From Curtobacterium sp. MCLR17_036 (lineage in GTDB: Bacteria; Actinomycetota; Actinomycetes; Actinomycetales; Microbacteriaceae): a DNA stretch of 64,000 nt. Positions within the stretch are counted from its first letter, which is position 1. The number at the start of each line of letters is the position of its first letter. The translations under genes and the position numbers were made by a program. Positions 17,555-25,524 of this stretch are shown here, piece after piece. The notes under the pieces were generated by a model, which had not been told where the DNA came from, ran no database searches, and saw only the letters and a list, made by a program, of their open reading frames with translations. The DNA is taken from assembly GCF_003234445.2 (NCBI RefSeq), contig NZ_CP126269.1, positions 3,472,001-3,536,000 on the forward strand, written 5' to 3'.

Positions 17555-18556
17555 TCAGGGCTCCGCGATGAAGCCCTCGTCGACCATCCAGTCGAAGGCG
17601 ACGTCGGCCGGCTCGCGGCCCTCGACGTCGACCTGACGGTTGAGCTCCTGGAGCACCGCGTCGGTGAGCTTCGGCGAGATCTGGTCGTAGATCCCCTCGA
17701 GCTGCGGGTACTCCTGCAGCGTCTCCGAGTCGATGACGGGCGCGACGTTGTACGCCGGGAAGAACCCCTCGTCGTCCTCGAGCACCGTCAGGCCGAGCGA
17801 CTTGATGCGGCCGTCGGTGGTGAAGACCTCGCCGAAGTTGCACTTGCCGCGGTCGGTCGCGGTGTAGACCGTGCCGGTGTCGAGGATGCTGACGTTGCTG
17901 CTCGGGATCCCGTTGTCGCCCGAGCCACCGAGCTCCAGGCCGTACTTCTCGAGCATCGGCTTGAAGCCGTCGGCACGCGAGTTGAACTCCGACTCGACGC
18001 AGAACGTCCGCTGGTCGACCGGCAGCTCGGTGATGTCGGAGAGCGTCTCGATGTTCCCGAGCTCCTCGACGGCCTCGTCGCGCACCGCGAACGCGTACGT
18101 GTTGTTCATCGGTGCCGGCTCGAGCCAGGTCAGCCCGTTGCCGGCGTCCTCGTCCTTGACCGCCGTCCACTGCTCGGTCTTGTCCGGGATCCCCTCGGCG
18201 TGGCCCATGAAGGTCAGCCAGGCGGTGCCGGTGTACTCGTACGTGAAGTCGGCGGCGTGCGACGTCATCAGCTCGCGGACCGCGACGCTGCCCGGCACGT
18301 TCGTCTCGTCGGTGACGTCGAACCCGGCGGCCTTCGCGGCGAGCACGGCGATCTTGCCGAGCACGAGCTGCTCGGTGAAGTTCTTCGACGTGACCGTGAG
18401 GTGAGCGCCCTCGGGCAGGTCGTCGATGCGCTCGATCGAACCGGGGTCCGCGGCGGGCACGAACGACGTCGCGGGCTGGAGCCCGCAGCCGGTGAGGACG
18501 AGCGCGGTGGTCCCGGCGAGCAGGACGGCGGCACCGCGACGGGTACGGCGGTTCAT
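17555..18556 (-). CDS. Osmoprotectant ABC importer, substrate-binding lipoprotein (OpuBC/ProX type)
   Basis: 333-aa lipoprotein that binds a quaternary-amine compatible solute such as glycine betaine, choline or carnitine. The lipobox LTGC puts the lipidated Cys at residue 24. The mature part begins LTVTSKNFTEQLVLG, the hallmark of OpuAC-type binding domains, and contains YEYTGTAW and DDEGFFPAYNVAPV. It is the last gene of a four-gene operon; its ATG overlaps the preceding permease stop as ATGA. Repeats A2/B1 follow it and may end both converging transcripts. Exact ligand unknown. Confidence 0.93.
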   Translation of the reverse strand: MNRRTRRGAAVLLAGTTALVLTGCGLQPATSFVPAADPGSIERIDDLPEGAHLTVTSKNFTEQLVLGKIAVLAAKAAGFDVTDETNVPGSVAVRELMTSHAADFTYEYTGTAWLTFMGHAEGIPDKTEQWTAVKDEDAGNGLTWLEPAPMNNTYAFAVRDEAVEELGNIETLSDITELPVDQRTFCVESEFNSRADGFKPMLEKYGLELGGSGDNGIPSSNVSILDTGTVYTATDRGKCNFGEVFTTDGRIKSLGLTVLEDDEGFFPAYNVAPVIDSETLQEYPQLEGIYDQISPKLTDAVLQELNRQVDVEGREPADVAFDWMVDEGFIAEP

Positions 18557-19314
18557 CGGAGGCCCTTCGGTCGTGCGACGGTCTCGACCACGCGGCCGAG
18601 CCAGTCGATGGTGAGCGCGAGGAGTGCCACGAGCAGCGCCCCGGAGACGAGCACCTTCGGCAGGAACAGCGTCACGCCGGTGGTGATGAGGAGGCCGAGG
18701 CCGCCCGCTCCGACGAACGTCGCCAGGCTCGCGGTGCCGACGAGCAGGACGAGCGCGGTGCGGATGCCGGAGAGCATGACGGGCACGGCGAGTGGCAGCT
18801 CGACCTTCACGAGCACGCTGAACGCGCTCATGCCCATGCCCCGCCCGGCCTCGACGAGCCGCGTGTCGACGCTCTGCACGCCGATCATGGTGTTCCGCAG
18901 CACCGGCAGGATCGCGTACACGACGAGCGCCACGACGGCGGACCACGAGTTCAGGCCGAGCCAGGCGGCGAGCAGCACGATGAGGCCGACGGCCGGCGCG
19001 GCCTGGCCGAAGTTCGCGACCGCGATGACCGCCGGGCTGATCCGGCGGAGCGGACCGCGGGTCAGCACGATCCCGAGCGGGATCCCGATGACGAGGACCA
19101 GGACGGTCGCCTGCAGCGTCAGCACGAGGTGCTGACCGGTCAGGTCGAGGATGCTCGCCGGGTTGAGCGTGCCGCGCTCCGTCGCCGTGAGGTCGGCCGT
19201 GGTGAGCCAGACCACGAAGGCCGCGAGCACGACGAGGATCGCGATCGGCTGGACGAGCAGGCCCTTCCAGGACGTGCTCGCCCCGGTCGCGGGGCCGGCG
19301 GCGACCGCGCTCAC
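18553..19314 (-). CDS. Osmoprotectant ABC importer, permease 2
   Basis: 253-aa inner-membrane permease (OpuBB/BD, ProW type) with about six membrane segments. The EAA-like loop reads VEAGRGMGMSAFSVLVKVELP, as usual for this family. GTG start overlaps the ATPase stop as GTGA, and its own stop overlaps the lipoprotein start, so the genes are translationally coupled. Confidence 0.92.
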   Translation of the reverse strand: MSAVAAGPATGASTSWKGLLVQPIAILVVLAAFVVWLTTADLTATERGTLNPASILDLTGQHLVLTLQATVLVLVIGIPLGIVLTRGPLRRISPAVIAVANFGQAAPAVGLIVLLAAWLGLNSWSAVVALVVYAILPVLRNTMIGVQSVDTRLVEAGRGMGMSAFSVLVKVELPLAVPVMLSGIRTALVLLVGTASLATFVGAGGLGLLITTGVTLFLPKVLVSGALLVALLALTIDWLGRVVETVARPKGLR

Positions 19315-20588
19315 AGGTCCTCCCCGGAGGCGGCCACCGTCGGCGCGGCCGGCGCCGACGGCAGGGTCTCGATCGGGTTCGTGTTCGTGCCGACCGGCGC
19401 GTACTGCTGGTTCTCGGCCGCCTCGGCGCGGGAGCGCGTGATGGCGTCCATGACGACCTCGACGGTGATCACGCCGCGGAACGCCTCGCCCCGGCCGGTG
19501 ACCAGGGCGGCGCCGGCGCTCGAGACGAGCATGGTGTCGAGGGCGTCGTTGAGCGTCGAGGCTTCGCCGACGATCGGCAGGTCGGGGTCGATGCCCTCGG
19601 GGATGCGCTCCAGGCGCTCGAGCTGGCGGCGGGACGGCCACCCGATCGGGCGCTGACGGCGGTCCACGACCACCGCGTGCCCGTGGCCACCGGCCTCCTG
19701 CATGCGCTGCAGGACCGCCTTGGCCTCTTCCCCGGGCGAGCAGGTGACGGCGGGGACGACCTCGACGTCGCGCACGCGGTTCAGCGTGAGCTGCTTGAGC
19801 CCGGCGCCGGAACCGATGAAGTTCTCGACGAACTCGTTCGCCGGCTCGGCCAGGATCCGCTCCGGGGTGTCGTACTGCACGATGTGCGCGCCCTCGGTGA
19901 AGATGACGATCCAGTCGCCGAGCTTCACGGCCTCGTCGAAGTCGTGGCTGACGATGACGATCGTCTTGTGCAGCTCTTCCTGGATGCGGAGCAGCTCGTC
20001 CTGCAGGCGCTGGCGGGTGATCGGGTCGACCGCGCCGAAGGGCTCGTCCATGAGCAGGACGGGCGGGTCGGCGGCGAGCGCACGGGCCACGCCGACGCGC
20101 TGCTGCTGGCCGCCGGAGAGCTCGCGGGGGAACCGGTCGCGGTACGTGTCCGGGTCGAGCGAGACGAGGTCGAGGAGTTCGTCGACGCGCGCGGCGATCT
20201 TCTCCTTCGACCAGCCGAGCATCTTCGGCACGATCGCGATGTTCGCCGCGACCGTCATGTGCGGGAACAGGCCGCCGGCCTGGATCACGTAGCCCATGCG
20301 GCGACGGAGTTCGTCGCCGTCGATGCCGGTGACGTCGTCGTCGCCGACGACGATGCGCCCCTCGGTCGGCTCGATGAGCCGGTTGATCATCTTGAGGGTC
20401 GTCGTCTTGCCGCAGCCGGACGGGCCGACGAGCATGACGATCTTGCCGGCCGGGATCTCGAGCGTGATGCCGTCGACCGCGGGCTTCTGCTGGCCCGGGT
20501 AGCGCTTCGTGACCTCGTCGAGCAGGATGCTGCGGCCGGTGACGTCGCCGTCGGGTGCGGTGGTGGTGGCGGAGTCAGTGCTGGACAC
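19311..20588 (-). CDS. Osmoprotectant ABC importer, ATPase with tandem CBS domains
   Basis: 425-aa ATPase (OpuBA/ProV type). Walker A GPSGCGKT (55-62), Q-loop VIQAGGLFPHM, signature LSGGQQQR, Walker B LLMDEP and the H-loop SHD are all present. The C-terminal third (about 280-400: VVDRRQRPIGW... and ...FRGVITVEVVMDAITR) looks like paired CBS domains, which sense ionic strength or c-di-AMP in studied homologues. A Pro/Ala tail follows. It starts with GTG 14 bp inside the end of permease 1. Confidence 0.94.
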   Translation of the reverse strand: MSSTDSATTTAPDGDVTGRSILLDEVTKRYPGQQKPAVDGITLEIPAGKIVMLVGPSGCGKTTTLKMINRLIEPTEGRIVVGDDDVTGIDGDELRRRMGYVIQAGGLFPHMTVAANIAIVPKMLGWSKEKIAARVDELLDLVSLDPDTYRDRFPRELSGGQQQRVGVARALAADPPVLLMDEPFGAVDPITRQRLQDELLRIQEELHKTIVIVSHDFDEAVKLGDWIVIFTEGAHIVQYDTPERILAEPANEFVENFIGSGAGLKQLTLNRVRDVEVVPAVTCSPGEEAKAVLQRMQEAGGHGHAVVVDRRQRPIGWPSRRQLERLERIPEGIDPDLPIVGEASTLNDALDTMLVSSAGAALVTGRGEAFRGVITVEVVMDAITRSRAEAAENQQYAPVGTNTNPIETLPSAPAAPTVAASGEDL

Positions 20589-21222
20589 GGATACCTCTCG
20601 AGATGGTCAGGCGGCCGAGGCCGATGAGGAGCAGGTCGAGGACGAAGGCGATCAGGACGACGCCGACCACCCCGACGACCACGGAGTACAGGGCGTTCGC
20701 GCCGCCGAGGCGCGAGAGTCCGGAGAAGATGAAGCCGCCGAGCCCGGGGCCGAGCGCGTAGGCGGCGATCGCGGCGATGCCCATCACCATCTGCGCGGAC
20801 ACGCGGACGCCGCTCAGGATGATCGGCCACGCCATCGGCAGTTCGACCTGCACGAGCGTGCGGAACCGGCTCATGCCGATCCCCCGTGCCGACTCGACGA
20901 CCGTCGGCGGGATCTCGGCGAGCCCGACGACCGCGTTGCGCAGGATCGGCAGGGCGGCGAAGAACACCACGGTGACGACCGACGGCAGGACGCCGAAGCC
21001 GAGCGGCACGATGAGCAGACCGATGACGGCGAACGACGGCAGGGTCAGGCCGATGGCCGACACCCCGTTCGCGATCCCGGTCAGCCGGGGGCTGCGGTAG
21101 ACGAGTGTGGCGAGCACCACGGCGATGACCGTGGCGAGCACCGTGCACTGGACCACCAGTGAGAAGTGCTGCCACGACGAGAACCAGATCTGGCTCCATC
21201 GCTCCACGACGTACTGGAACAC
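20575..21222 (-). CDS. Osmoprotectant ABC importer, permease 1
   Basis: 215-aa permease with about five or six membrane segments and the loop VESARGIGMSRFRTLVQVELP. First gene of the operon. GTG 21222 follows GGAAGGGGAG by about 8-10 nt. Two different permeases flanking one ATPase is the OpuB/OpuC arrangement. Confidence 0.92.
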   Translation of the reverse strand: MFQYVVERWSQIWFSSWQHFSLVVQCTVLATVIAVVLATLVYRSPRLTGIANGVSAIGLTLPSFAVIGLLIVPLGFGVLPSVVTVVFFAALPILRNAVVGLAEIPPTVVESARGIGMSRFRTLVQVELPMAWPIILSGVRVSAQMVMGIAAIAAYALGPGLGGFIFSGLSRLGGANALYSVVVGVVGVVLIAFVLDLLLIGLGRLTISRGIRVQH

Positions 21223-21430
21223 GGGTGGGTGCTCCCCTTCCGGTCGGCCGAACTGCCCACGGATCGGGGCACGAACCCGGCCGAGGCTACGCAGCCGAGC
21301 AGGCGCTTGTACAACCGGGATCGGCGGATCCGCGCGGATCCTGCACGATCACCCAGACAGGAACCCCCGGTCAGGAGGGGTGGGTCGGCGTCACCCTGGG
21401 AGAACGGTAACGATCGTGAGGCGGCGTCGG
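21223..21430. promoter_or_regulatory. Upstream region of the osmoprotectant operon
   Basis: 208 bp upstream of the operon. It holds a perfect 16-bp palindrome of two GGATCC sites around GCGC (21326-21341) and the 8-bp palindrome TTGTACAA (21307-21314), both candidate operators. A GGTAACG motif lies near 21414. No -10/-35 pair stands out. Confidence 0.4.
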
Positions 21431-22123
21431 CTACGCGTGCAGCTCGCGGAGGCCGGCGCGCTCGGCGATGTCGGCGAGGTGGTCGCGCCAGGCGGCCCAC
21501 TCCTCGGTCGTCTTCTCGGCCAGGTTGCCGTCCCCGTCGCCGGCCAGGCCGTCGAGCATCTCGCGCACGATGTCCGCGTGCCCCGCGTGCCGGGCGGTCT
21601 CGTACGCCATGTGCACGAGGATCCGGTGCAGCGTGACCTCGCGGTGCTCCTCGGGCCACCACGGGACCGTGCCGCGGGCGTCGAGGTCGAGCGCGTCGAT
21701 GGTCGCGTCGGCGTGCGCTGCGCTGCGGTGGTGGAAGGCGACGACGTCGTCGAGGGTCTCGTCGGCCGCGGCGTACATGTCCGAGCCGTCGGTGGCGTCG
21801 AGCCACGCAGGGGCGTCCGGCAGCGGCCGCCCGAAGACCGCGCCGAAGTACCCGGCCTGCACCCCCGCGACGTGCTTCACCAGGCCGAGCACGTTCGTGC
21901 CGGTCGGCGTCACCGGCCACCGCGCCTGCCGCTCGGCCAGGCCGTCGAGCTTCGCGAGCAGGGCGGCGCGGTGCTTCTGCAGGTAGCGGTGCAGCGTCTG
22001 CTTGACGGCCGCGGCGTCGGGGTGCGGCGTCGAGCCCTCGTCCGACAGCGCCGCGTTGCCGCTCGACGCCGGCCCGTCGGCCGTGGCGGGGTGGACCTCG
22101 GGGACGGCGTCGGCGCTGCTCAT
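21431..22123 (-). CDS. DinB-superfamily protein (DUF664-like)
   Basis: 230-aa four-helix metal-binding protein. His residues of the likely metal triad are in LGLVKHVAGVQAGYFG, and in HMAYETARHAGHADIVREML, the latter a DUF664/DinB hallmark. Some actinobacterial relatives are mycothiol-dependent transferases; that function is only a possibility here. A Ser/Ala/Pro-rich N-terminus of about 35 aa is probably unstructured. ATG overlaps the upstream gene's stop as ATGA. Confidence 0.85.
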   Translation of the reverse strand: MSSADAVPEVHPATADGPASSGNAALSDEGSTPHPDAAAVKQTLHRYLQKHRAALLAKLDGLAERQARWPVTPTGTNVLGLVKHVAGVQAGYFGAVFGRPLPDAPAWLDATDGSDMYAAADETLDDVVAFHHRSAAHADATIDALDLDARGTVPWWPEEHREVTLHRILVHMAYETARHAGHADIVREMLDGLAGDGDGNLAEKTTEEWAAWRDHLADIAERAGLRELHA

Positions 22124-22731
22124 GCCCTCGATCGTGCCACCTGTCCGTCGCGCAGGCGCGTCGACTCCTGCACGGCCACGCGTTCCGCGGTGAGCAGGAG
22201 CCCCGCCACGTCGGTCGAGGTCCGCGTGGACGCGTCGTTCCAGCTCGTCAGGTCCCGCACGCGGCCCATCCGGACGTCGGGCGCCGGGCACCACAGGACC
22301 GGGGTGCCCTCGTCCGCCGCGAGCGCGTGCCAGACGAGGTCGAGCGCGTGCTGCACCCGCGGGGAGTGCACGGCGTGCGGCCCGCCGGCGGCGGACACGA
22401 CGGCCCCGACCAGGCAGGCGCCGACGAGCGGACGGCCCTGCACGTCGAGCGCGGCGGCGCTGGTCGCGGTGCGGGTCCGGCCGCGTTCGTCGACGTAGGT
22501 GAACCAGGCGTGCTGGATCCAGCCGCGCTCGACGACGCCACGCGCCTCGGAGAGCAGGTGGCCGAGCTCACCGAGCTCGCGGATGCGGTCGTCGACCCGG
22601 CGGGCGCGTGCCGCGGCACGGCGGTCGCCCCAGCGGTCGAGGACACCGCGGAGACCGGTGCGGACGGGTCGGGTGGGGGCGGGAGAGGCGTCGGTGGCGA
22701 CGTCGTGCTGGACGCGGAACTCGAGGCTCAT
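22120..22731 (-). CDS. Hypothetical protein, DUF6197-like
   Basis: 203 aa, soluble. The C-terminal half (HALDLVWHALAADEG, then LTSWNDASTRTSTDVAGLLL) resembles the actinobacterial DUF6197 pattern of a WND/RT segment followed by a helix; this is recognition from memory. A GGAGGGG ribosome site precedes ATG 22731. Two-gene operon with the DinB gene. Function unknown. Confidence 0.65.
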   Translation of the reverse strand: MSLEFRVQHDVATDASPAPTRPVRTGLRGVLDRWGDRRAAARARRVDDRIRELGELGHLLSEARGVVERGWIQHAWFTYVDERGRTRTATSAAALDVQGRPLVGACLVGAVVSAAGGPHAVHSPRVQHALDLVWHALAADEGTPVLWCPAPDVRMGRVRDLTSWNDASTRTSTDVAGLLLTAERVAVQESTRLRDGQVARSRA

Positions 22732-22860
22732 GGTGGCCCCTCCGATCGGCTGTGCACGGATGGTGAGGAGACGATAGCCCCGCGGAGAGGCAGCCGTCCA
22801 GCACTTCGTCGGTGCCCGTCGCCCGCGAACTGGGGCCGGTGCGGGGCCGTGGTCCCTGCG

Positions 22861-22910
22861 TATCCTCGAAGGAGCGGTGACGCGGGTGTGACCCTGGGGG
22901 GACCCGCGTC
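22861..22910 (+). other. Promoter-like site, 4-codon ORF and hairpin
   Basis: TATCCT (22861-22866), AAGGAG (22869-22874) and GTG 22877 open a 4-codon ORF that runs into a hairpin with perfect 9-bp arms GACGCGGGT (22879-22887) and ACCCGCGTC (22902-22910). It lies about 50 bp upstream of the next gene; possibly an attenuator, possibly chance. Confidence 0.35.
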
Positions 22911-22956
22911 GCTGGGCGCTCGGGACGCGTTCGGCCTGGTGCCCTACGGTTCCCGC

Positions 22957-23400
22957 ATGGACGGATGGCGGAACCCCGCGCGCTGGGCCCGGACCGGGCG
23001 GTGGCTGCTGCTGCCGATCGCGGTGCTCGACTGGGTGGCGCTCGCCCCGCAGACGGTCGTCGTGCTCGCGTTCCTGCTCGCCGTCGTCGGGATCGCCGGG
23101 ATGGCGGCCGCACTCGTCGTCGCCCTGCTCCGGCGGGGTCGCGGTGCGACGGCGGCGGTCGGTGTCGTGATGCTGCTCGGCGGTCTCGTCGTGTTCGGGC
23201 TCGACCCGTTCCCGGGGTCGTTCCCGCTCGTCGACCCGTGGTGGCCCGAGGCGATCACCCAGCCGCAGCGCGTCGGCAGCGCCTACTGGCAGCTCGCCGG
23301 GCTCGGCGTCTGGTTGTCCGGGCTGGCCGCGCTCGCGACGCTGCTCGTGGTCTCGCTGACGGGCGCCCCGCGGGGGCGGGAGCTCCCGCCGCGCCGCTGA
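22957..23400 (+). CDS. Small integral membrane protein, unknown
   Basis: 147 aa with about four hydrophobic segments (for example LLLPIAVLDWVALA and VVVLAFLLAVVGIAGMAAAL) and a basic tail. I recognise no family. TACGGT (22945-22950) lies 6 nt before ATG, a leaderless layout; a GTG 18 nt upstream in frame is less likely. Ends 42 bp from the convergent GAF gene. Confidence 0.65.
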   Translation: MDGWRNPARWARTGRWLLLPIAVLDWVALAPQTVVVLAFLLAVVGIAGMAAALVVALLRRGRGATAAVGVVMLLGGLVVFGLDPFPGSFPLVDPWWPEAITQPQRVGSAYWQLAGLGVWLSGLAALATLLVVSLTGAPRGRELPPRR

Positions 23401-23442
23401 GCGTCGCGCGACGGGTGCAGTACCGTCCCGTCGGCCTCGGCG

Positions 23443-24600
23443 TCAGCGCCGGGTGAGGACCACGAGCGTGACGTCGTGCGCCGGTTCGCCGGCGGGCAGC
23501 AGGGCACGGACGTGGTCGACGACCGCGGTACCGTCCGGCGCGGACCGGACGAGGTCGGCGAGGGCGTCCAGGTGGCCGATGCCGTCGAGTCCGAGGACAC
23601 CGGGCGTGCAGATCGCGAGCCGGTCGCCGGGACCGAGGTCGAGCGCCCCGGACGACCGCGGGACGGCGTCGGGCTGCAGGCCCATCGGCAGGTCGAGCGA
23701 GTGCAGCACCCGGCTGCTGCCGTCGGCGCGGACGAGCACCGCGAGACCGTGCCCGGCGTCCGCGAAGTCGGCGTGACCCGACGTCGTGTCGAGCCGCAGG
23801 TGGAAGAGCGAGCCGACGGCACCGCCGGTCGACAGGTCGGGGGTGACCTGTGCCTCCAGTCCGGCGACCGCGTCGGACAGGGCGGTGTCCGTGCGGGCGA
23901 CCGCGGCACCGCGCACCGCGGCTGCGAGCAGCCCGGCGGCGCGTCCCGGGGCGGCGACGCGTCCGACCGTGACGTGCAGGACGTCGTCGGCGGCAAGGCG
24001 CCAGTCGGCCACGTCGCCGCCGCCGTCCTCGCGCTGCGTCACCAGGGTGGCCAGGTCGTGGCCGGGCACGACGACCGGCTCCGGCACGAGCCCGTCGAGC
24101 ACCCGACGCACCCGGCCGCGGTCGATCGCCTGGCCGAGCTCGCGTTCCGCCCACCGGGCGAGGTCGCGGAGCAGGGCGAGGTCCTCGTCGGAGAACGTCC
24201 GCGGGGCCGCGTCCATGATGCAGAGGGTGCCGACCCGGGTGCCGTCGAGCATGGACAGGGGCGCGCCCGCGTAGAAGCGGATGCCCTCGTCCGTGACGGC
24301 GGGCATGTGGCGGAACCGCTCGTCGAGGACGGTGTCCGGCACGACGAGCGGTTCGGGCGTGAGCACCGTCGTCGCGCAGAACACCCACTCGGCCGGGACG
24401 CTCTGCCCCTGGTTCCAGCCCTGGGTGGACTGTGCGGTGACGAGTCCGTCGTGGACCAGGTTGAGGAAGCTCAGCGGCACGCCGAAGGCCTCCTGCGTCA
24501 TCCGCGTGATCCGGTCGAAGCGTTCCTCCGGACCGCTGCCGAGGACGCCGAGCGCCTCGACGACGGCGGCTCGGCGCGCTGCGGACTCCAGGTCGGTCAT
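23443..24600 (-). CDS. GAF-domain protein with degenerate PP2C/SpoIIE phosphatase domain
   Basis: 385 aa. Residues about 20-165 form a GAF domain (FDRITRMTQEAFGVPLSFLN, then FYAGAPLSMLDGTRVGTLCI). Residues about 190-385 resemble a SpoIIE-type PP2C domain, but metal-binding sites look lost: the usual GDxSGHG reads GRVAAPG, and the usual TDGV reads TPGV (ICTPGVLGLDG). An early Asp (GGGDVADW) is kept. It may therefore sense a ligand or bind phosphoprotein without cleaving it. Start overlaps the ThuA-like gene's stop as ATGA, so the two are co-translated. Confidence 0.82.
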   Translation of the reverse strand: MTDLESAARRAAVVEALGVLGSGPEERFDRITRMTQEAFGVPLSFLNLVHDGLVTAQSTQGWNQGQSVPAEWVFCATTVLTPEPLVVPDTVLDERFRHMPAVTDEGIRFYAGAPLSMLDGTRVGTLCIMDAAPRTFSDEDLALLRDLARWAERELGQAIDRGRVRRVLDGLVPEPVVVPGHDLATLVTQREDGGGDVADWRLAADDVLHVTVGRVAAPGRAAGLLAAAVRGAAVARTDTALSDAVAGLEAQVTPDLSTGGAVGSLFHLRLDTTSGHADFADAGHGLAVLVRADGSSRVLHSLDLPMGLQPDAVPRSSGALDLGPGDRLAICTPGVLGLDGIGHLDALADLVRSAPDGTAVVDHVRALLPAGEPAHDVTLVVLTRR

Positions 24601-25373
24601 GCCCCCTGTCTACCCGCACCGTCCGTCAGGAACCAGTCCCGCGGGTGGGGGTCGGCGGTGAGTTCGCGACGCCCGGACACGGGGGCCGCCCACCGTGCGG
24701 CGTTCGACAGCACCCGACGGATGTCCGGGTGGTGGTACACCGGGTACTCCTGGTCGCCGGGCGAGAAGTAGAACACCCGGCCGAGGCCGCGTCGGTACGC
24801 GACACCGGAACGGAAGACCTCGCCGCCGGCGAACGTCGACAGGAAGACCTCTTCGTCGGGACGGGGGACGTCGAAGTACTCGCCGTACATCTCCTGGCGG
24901 TCGATGACGATCGGGTGCGGGACGCCCGCGGCGATCGGGTGCTCGGGCGCGATCGTCCAGACGAGTTCGCGCTCGCCGTCGTTGCGCCACTTCAGCGAGC
25001 AGGTCGTGCCCATCAGGCGCTTGAACGGCTTGGAGTAGTGGCCCGAGTGCAGCACGACGAGGCCCATGCCCGCGTGCACCGCGTCGACGACCAGGTCGAC
25101 CACGGCGTCGCTCACCTCGTCGTGGGCGACGTGCCCCCACCAGAACAGCACGTCGGTGGCGGCGAGGCGCTCGGCGGTGATGCCGTGGTCGGGCTCCTGC
25201 AGGGTCGCGGTCGAGACGTCGGCGTGCGGCAGGTGCTCGCGCAGGCCGTCGGCGACGACGGTGTGGATGCCGTGCGGGTAGTGCTCGACGACCGTCGCGT
25301 CACCGCGGGTCTCGTGCACGTTCTCGTTCCAGACGACGATGTGCAGGTCACGGGGTTCGGTCGGCGTCGACAT
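24597..25373 (-). CDS. ThuA-domain protein
   Basis: 258 aa. The N-terminal IVVWNENVHE, FWWGHVAHDE and VVLHSGHYSKPFKRLMGT segments, the PHPIVIDRQEMYGEYF segment and the closing GLGRVFYFSPGDQEYPVYHHP are typical of the ThuA class I glutamine amidotransferase-like family linked to sugar use. The catalytic Cys of true amidotransferases is absent, as in ThuA. TAGCGT (25380-25385) lies 6 nt upstream of ATG. Pairing with a GAF protein is unusual; substrate unknown. Confidence 0.88.
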   Translation of the reverse strand: MSTPTEPRDLHIVVWNENVHETRGDATVVEHYPHGIHTVVADGLREHLPHADVSTATLQEPDHGITAERLAATDVLFWWGHVAHDEVSDAVVDLVVDAVHAGMGLVVLHSGHYSKPFKRLMGTTCSLKWRNDGERELVWTIAPEHPIAAGVPHPIVIDRQEMYGEYFDVPRPDEEVFLSTFAGGEVFRSGVAYRRGLGRVFYFSPGDQEYPVYHHPDIRRVLSNAARWAAPVSGRRELTADPHPRDWFLTDGAGRQGA

Positions 25374-25524
25374 GCCGCCACGCTACTGGACACCGTCGTC
25401 CACGGTCCGGTGATCGACCCTGGCGTTTCCTGATCGTTTCGCCTACCTTGTGAGCACGAACGCGCAGAGCGGCGGTGCCAGGGGCGCCGGACGACCGCCA
25501 GCGCCGAGGACAGGGGTCCGCTCG

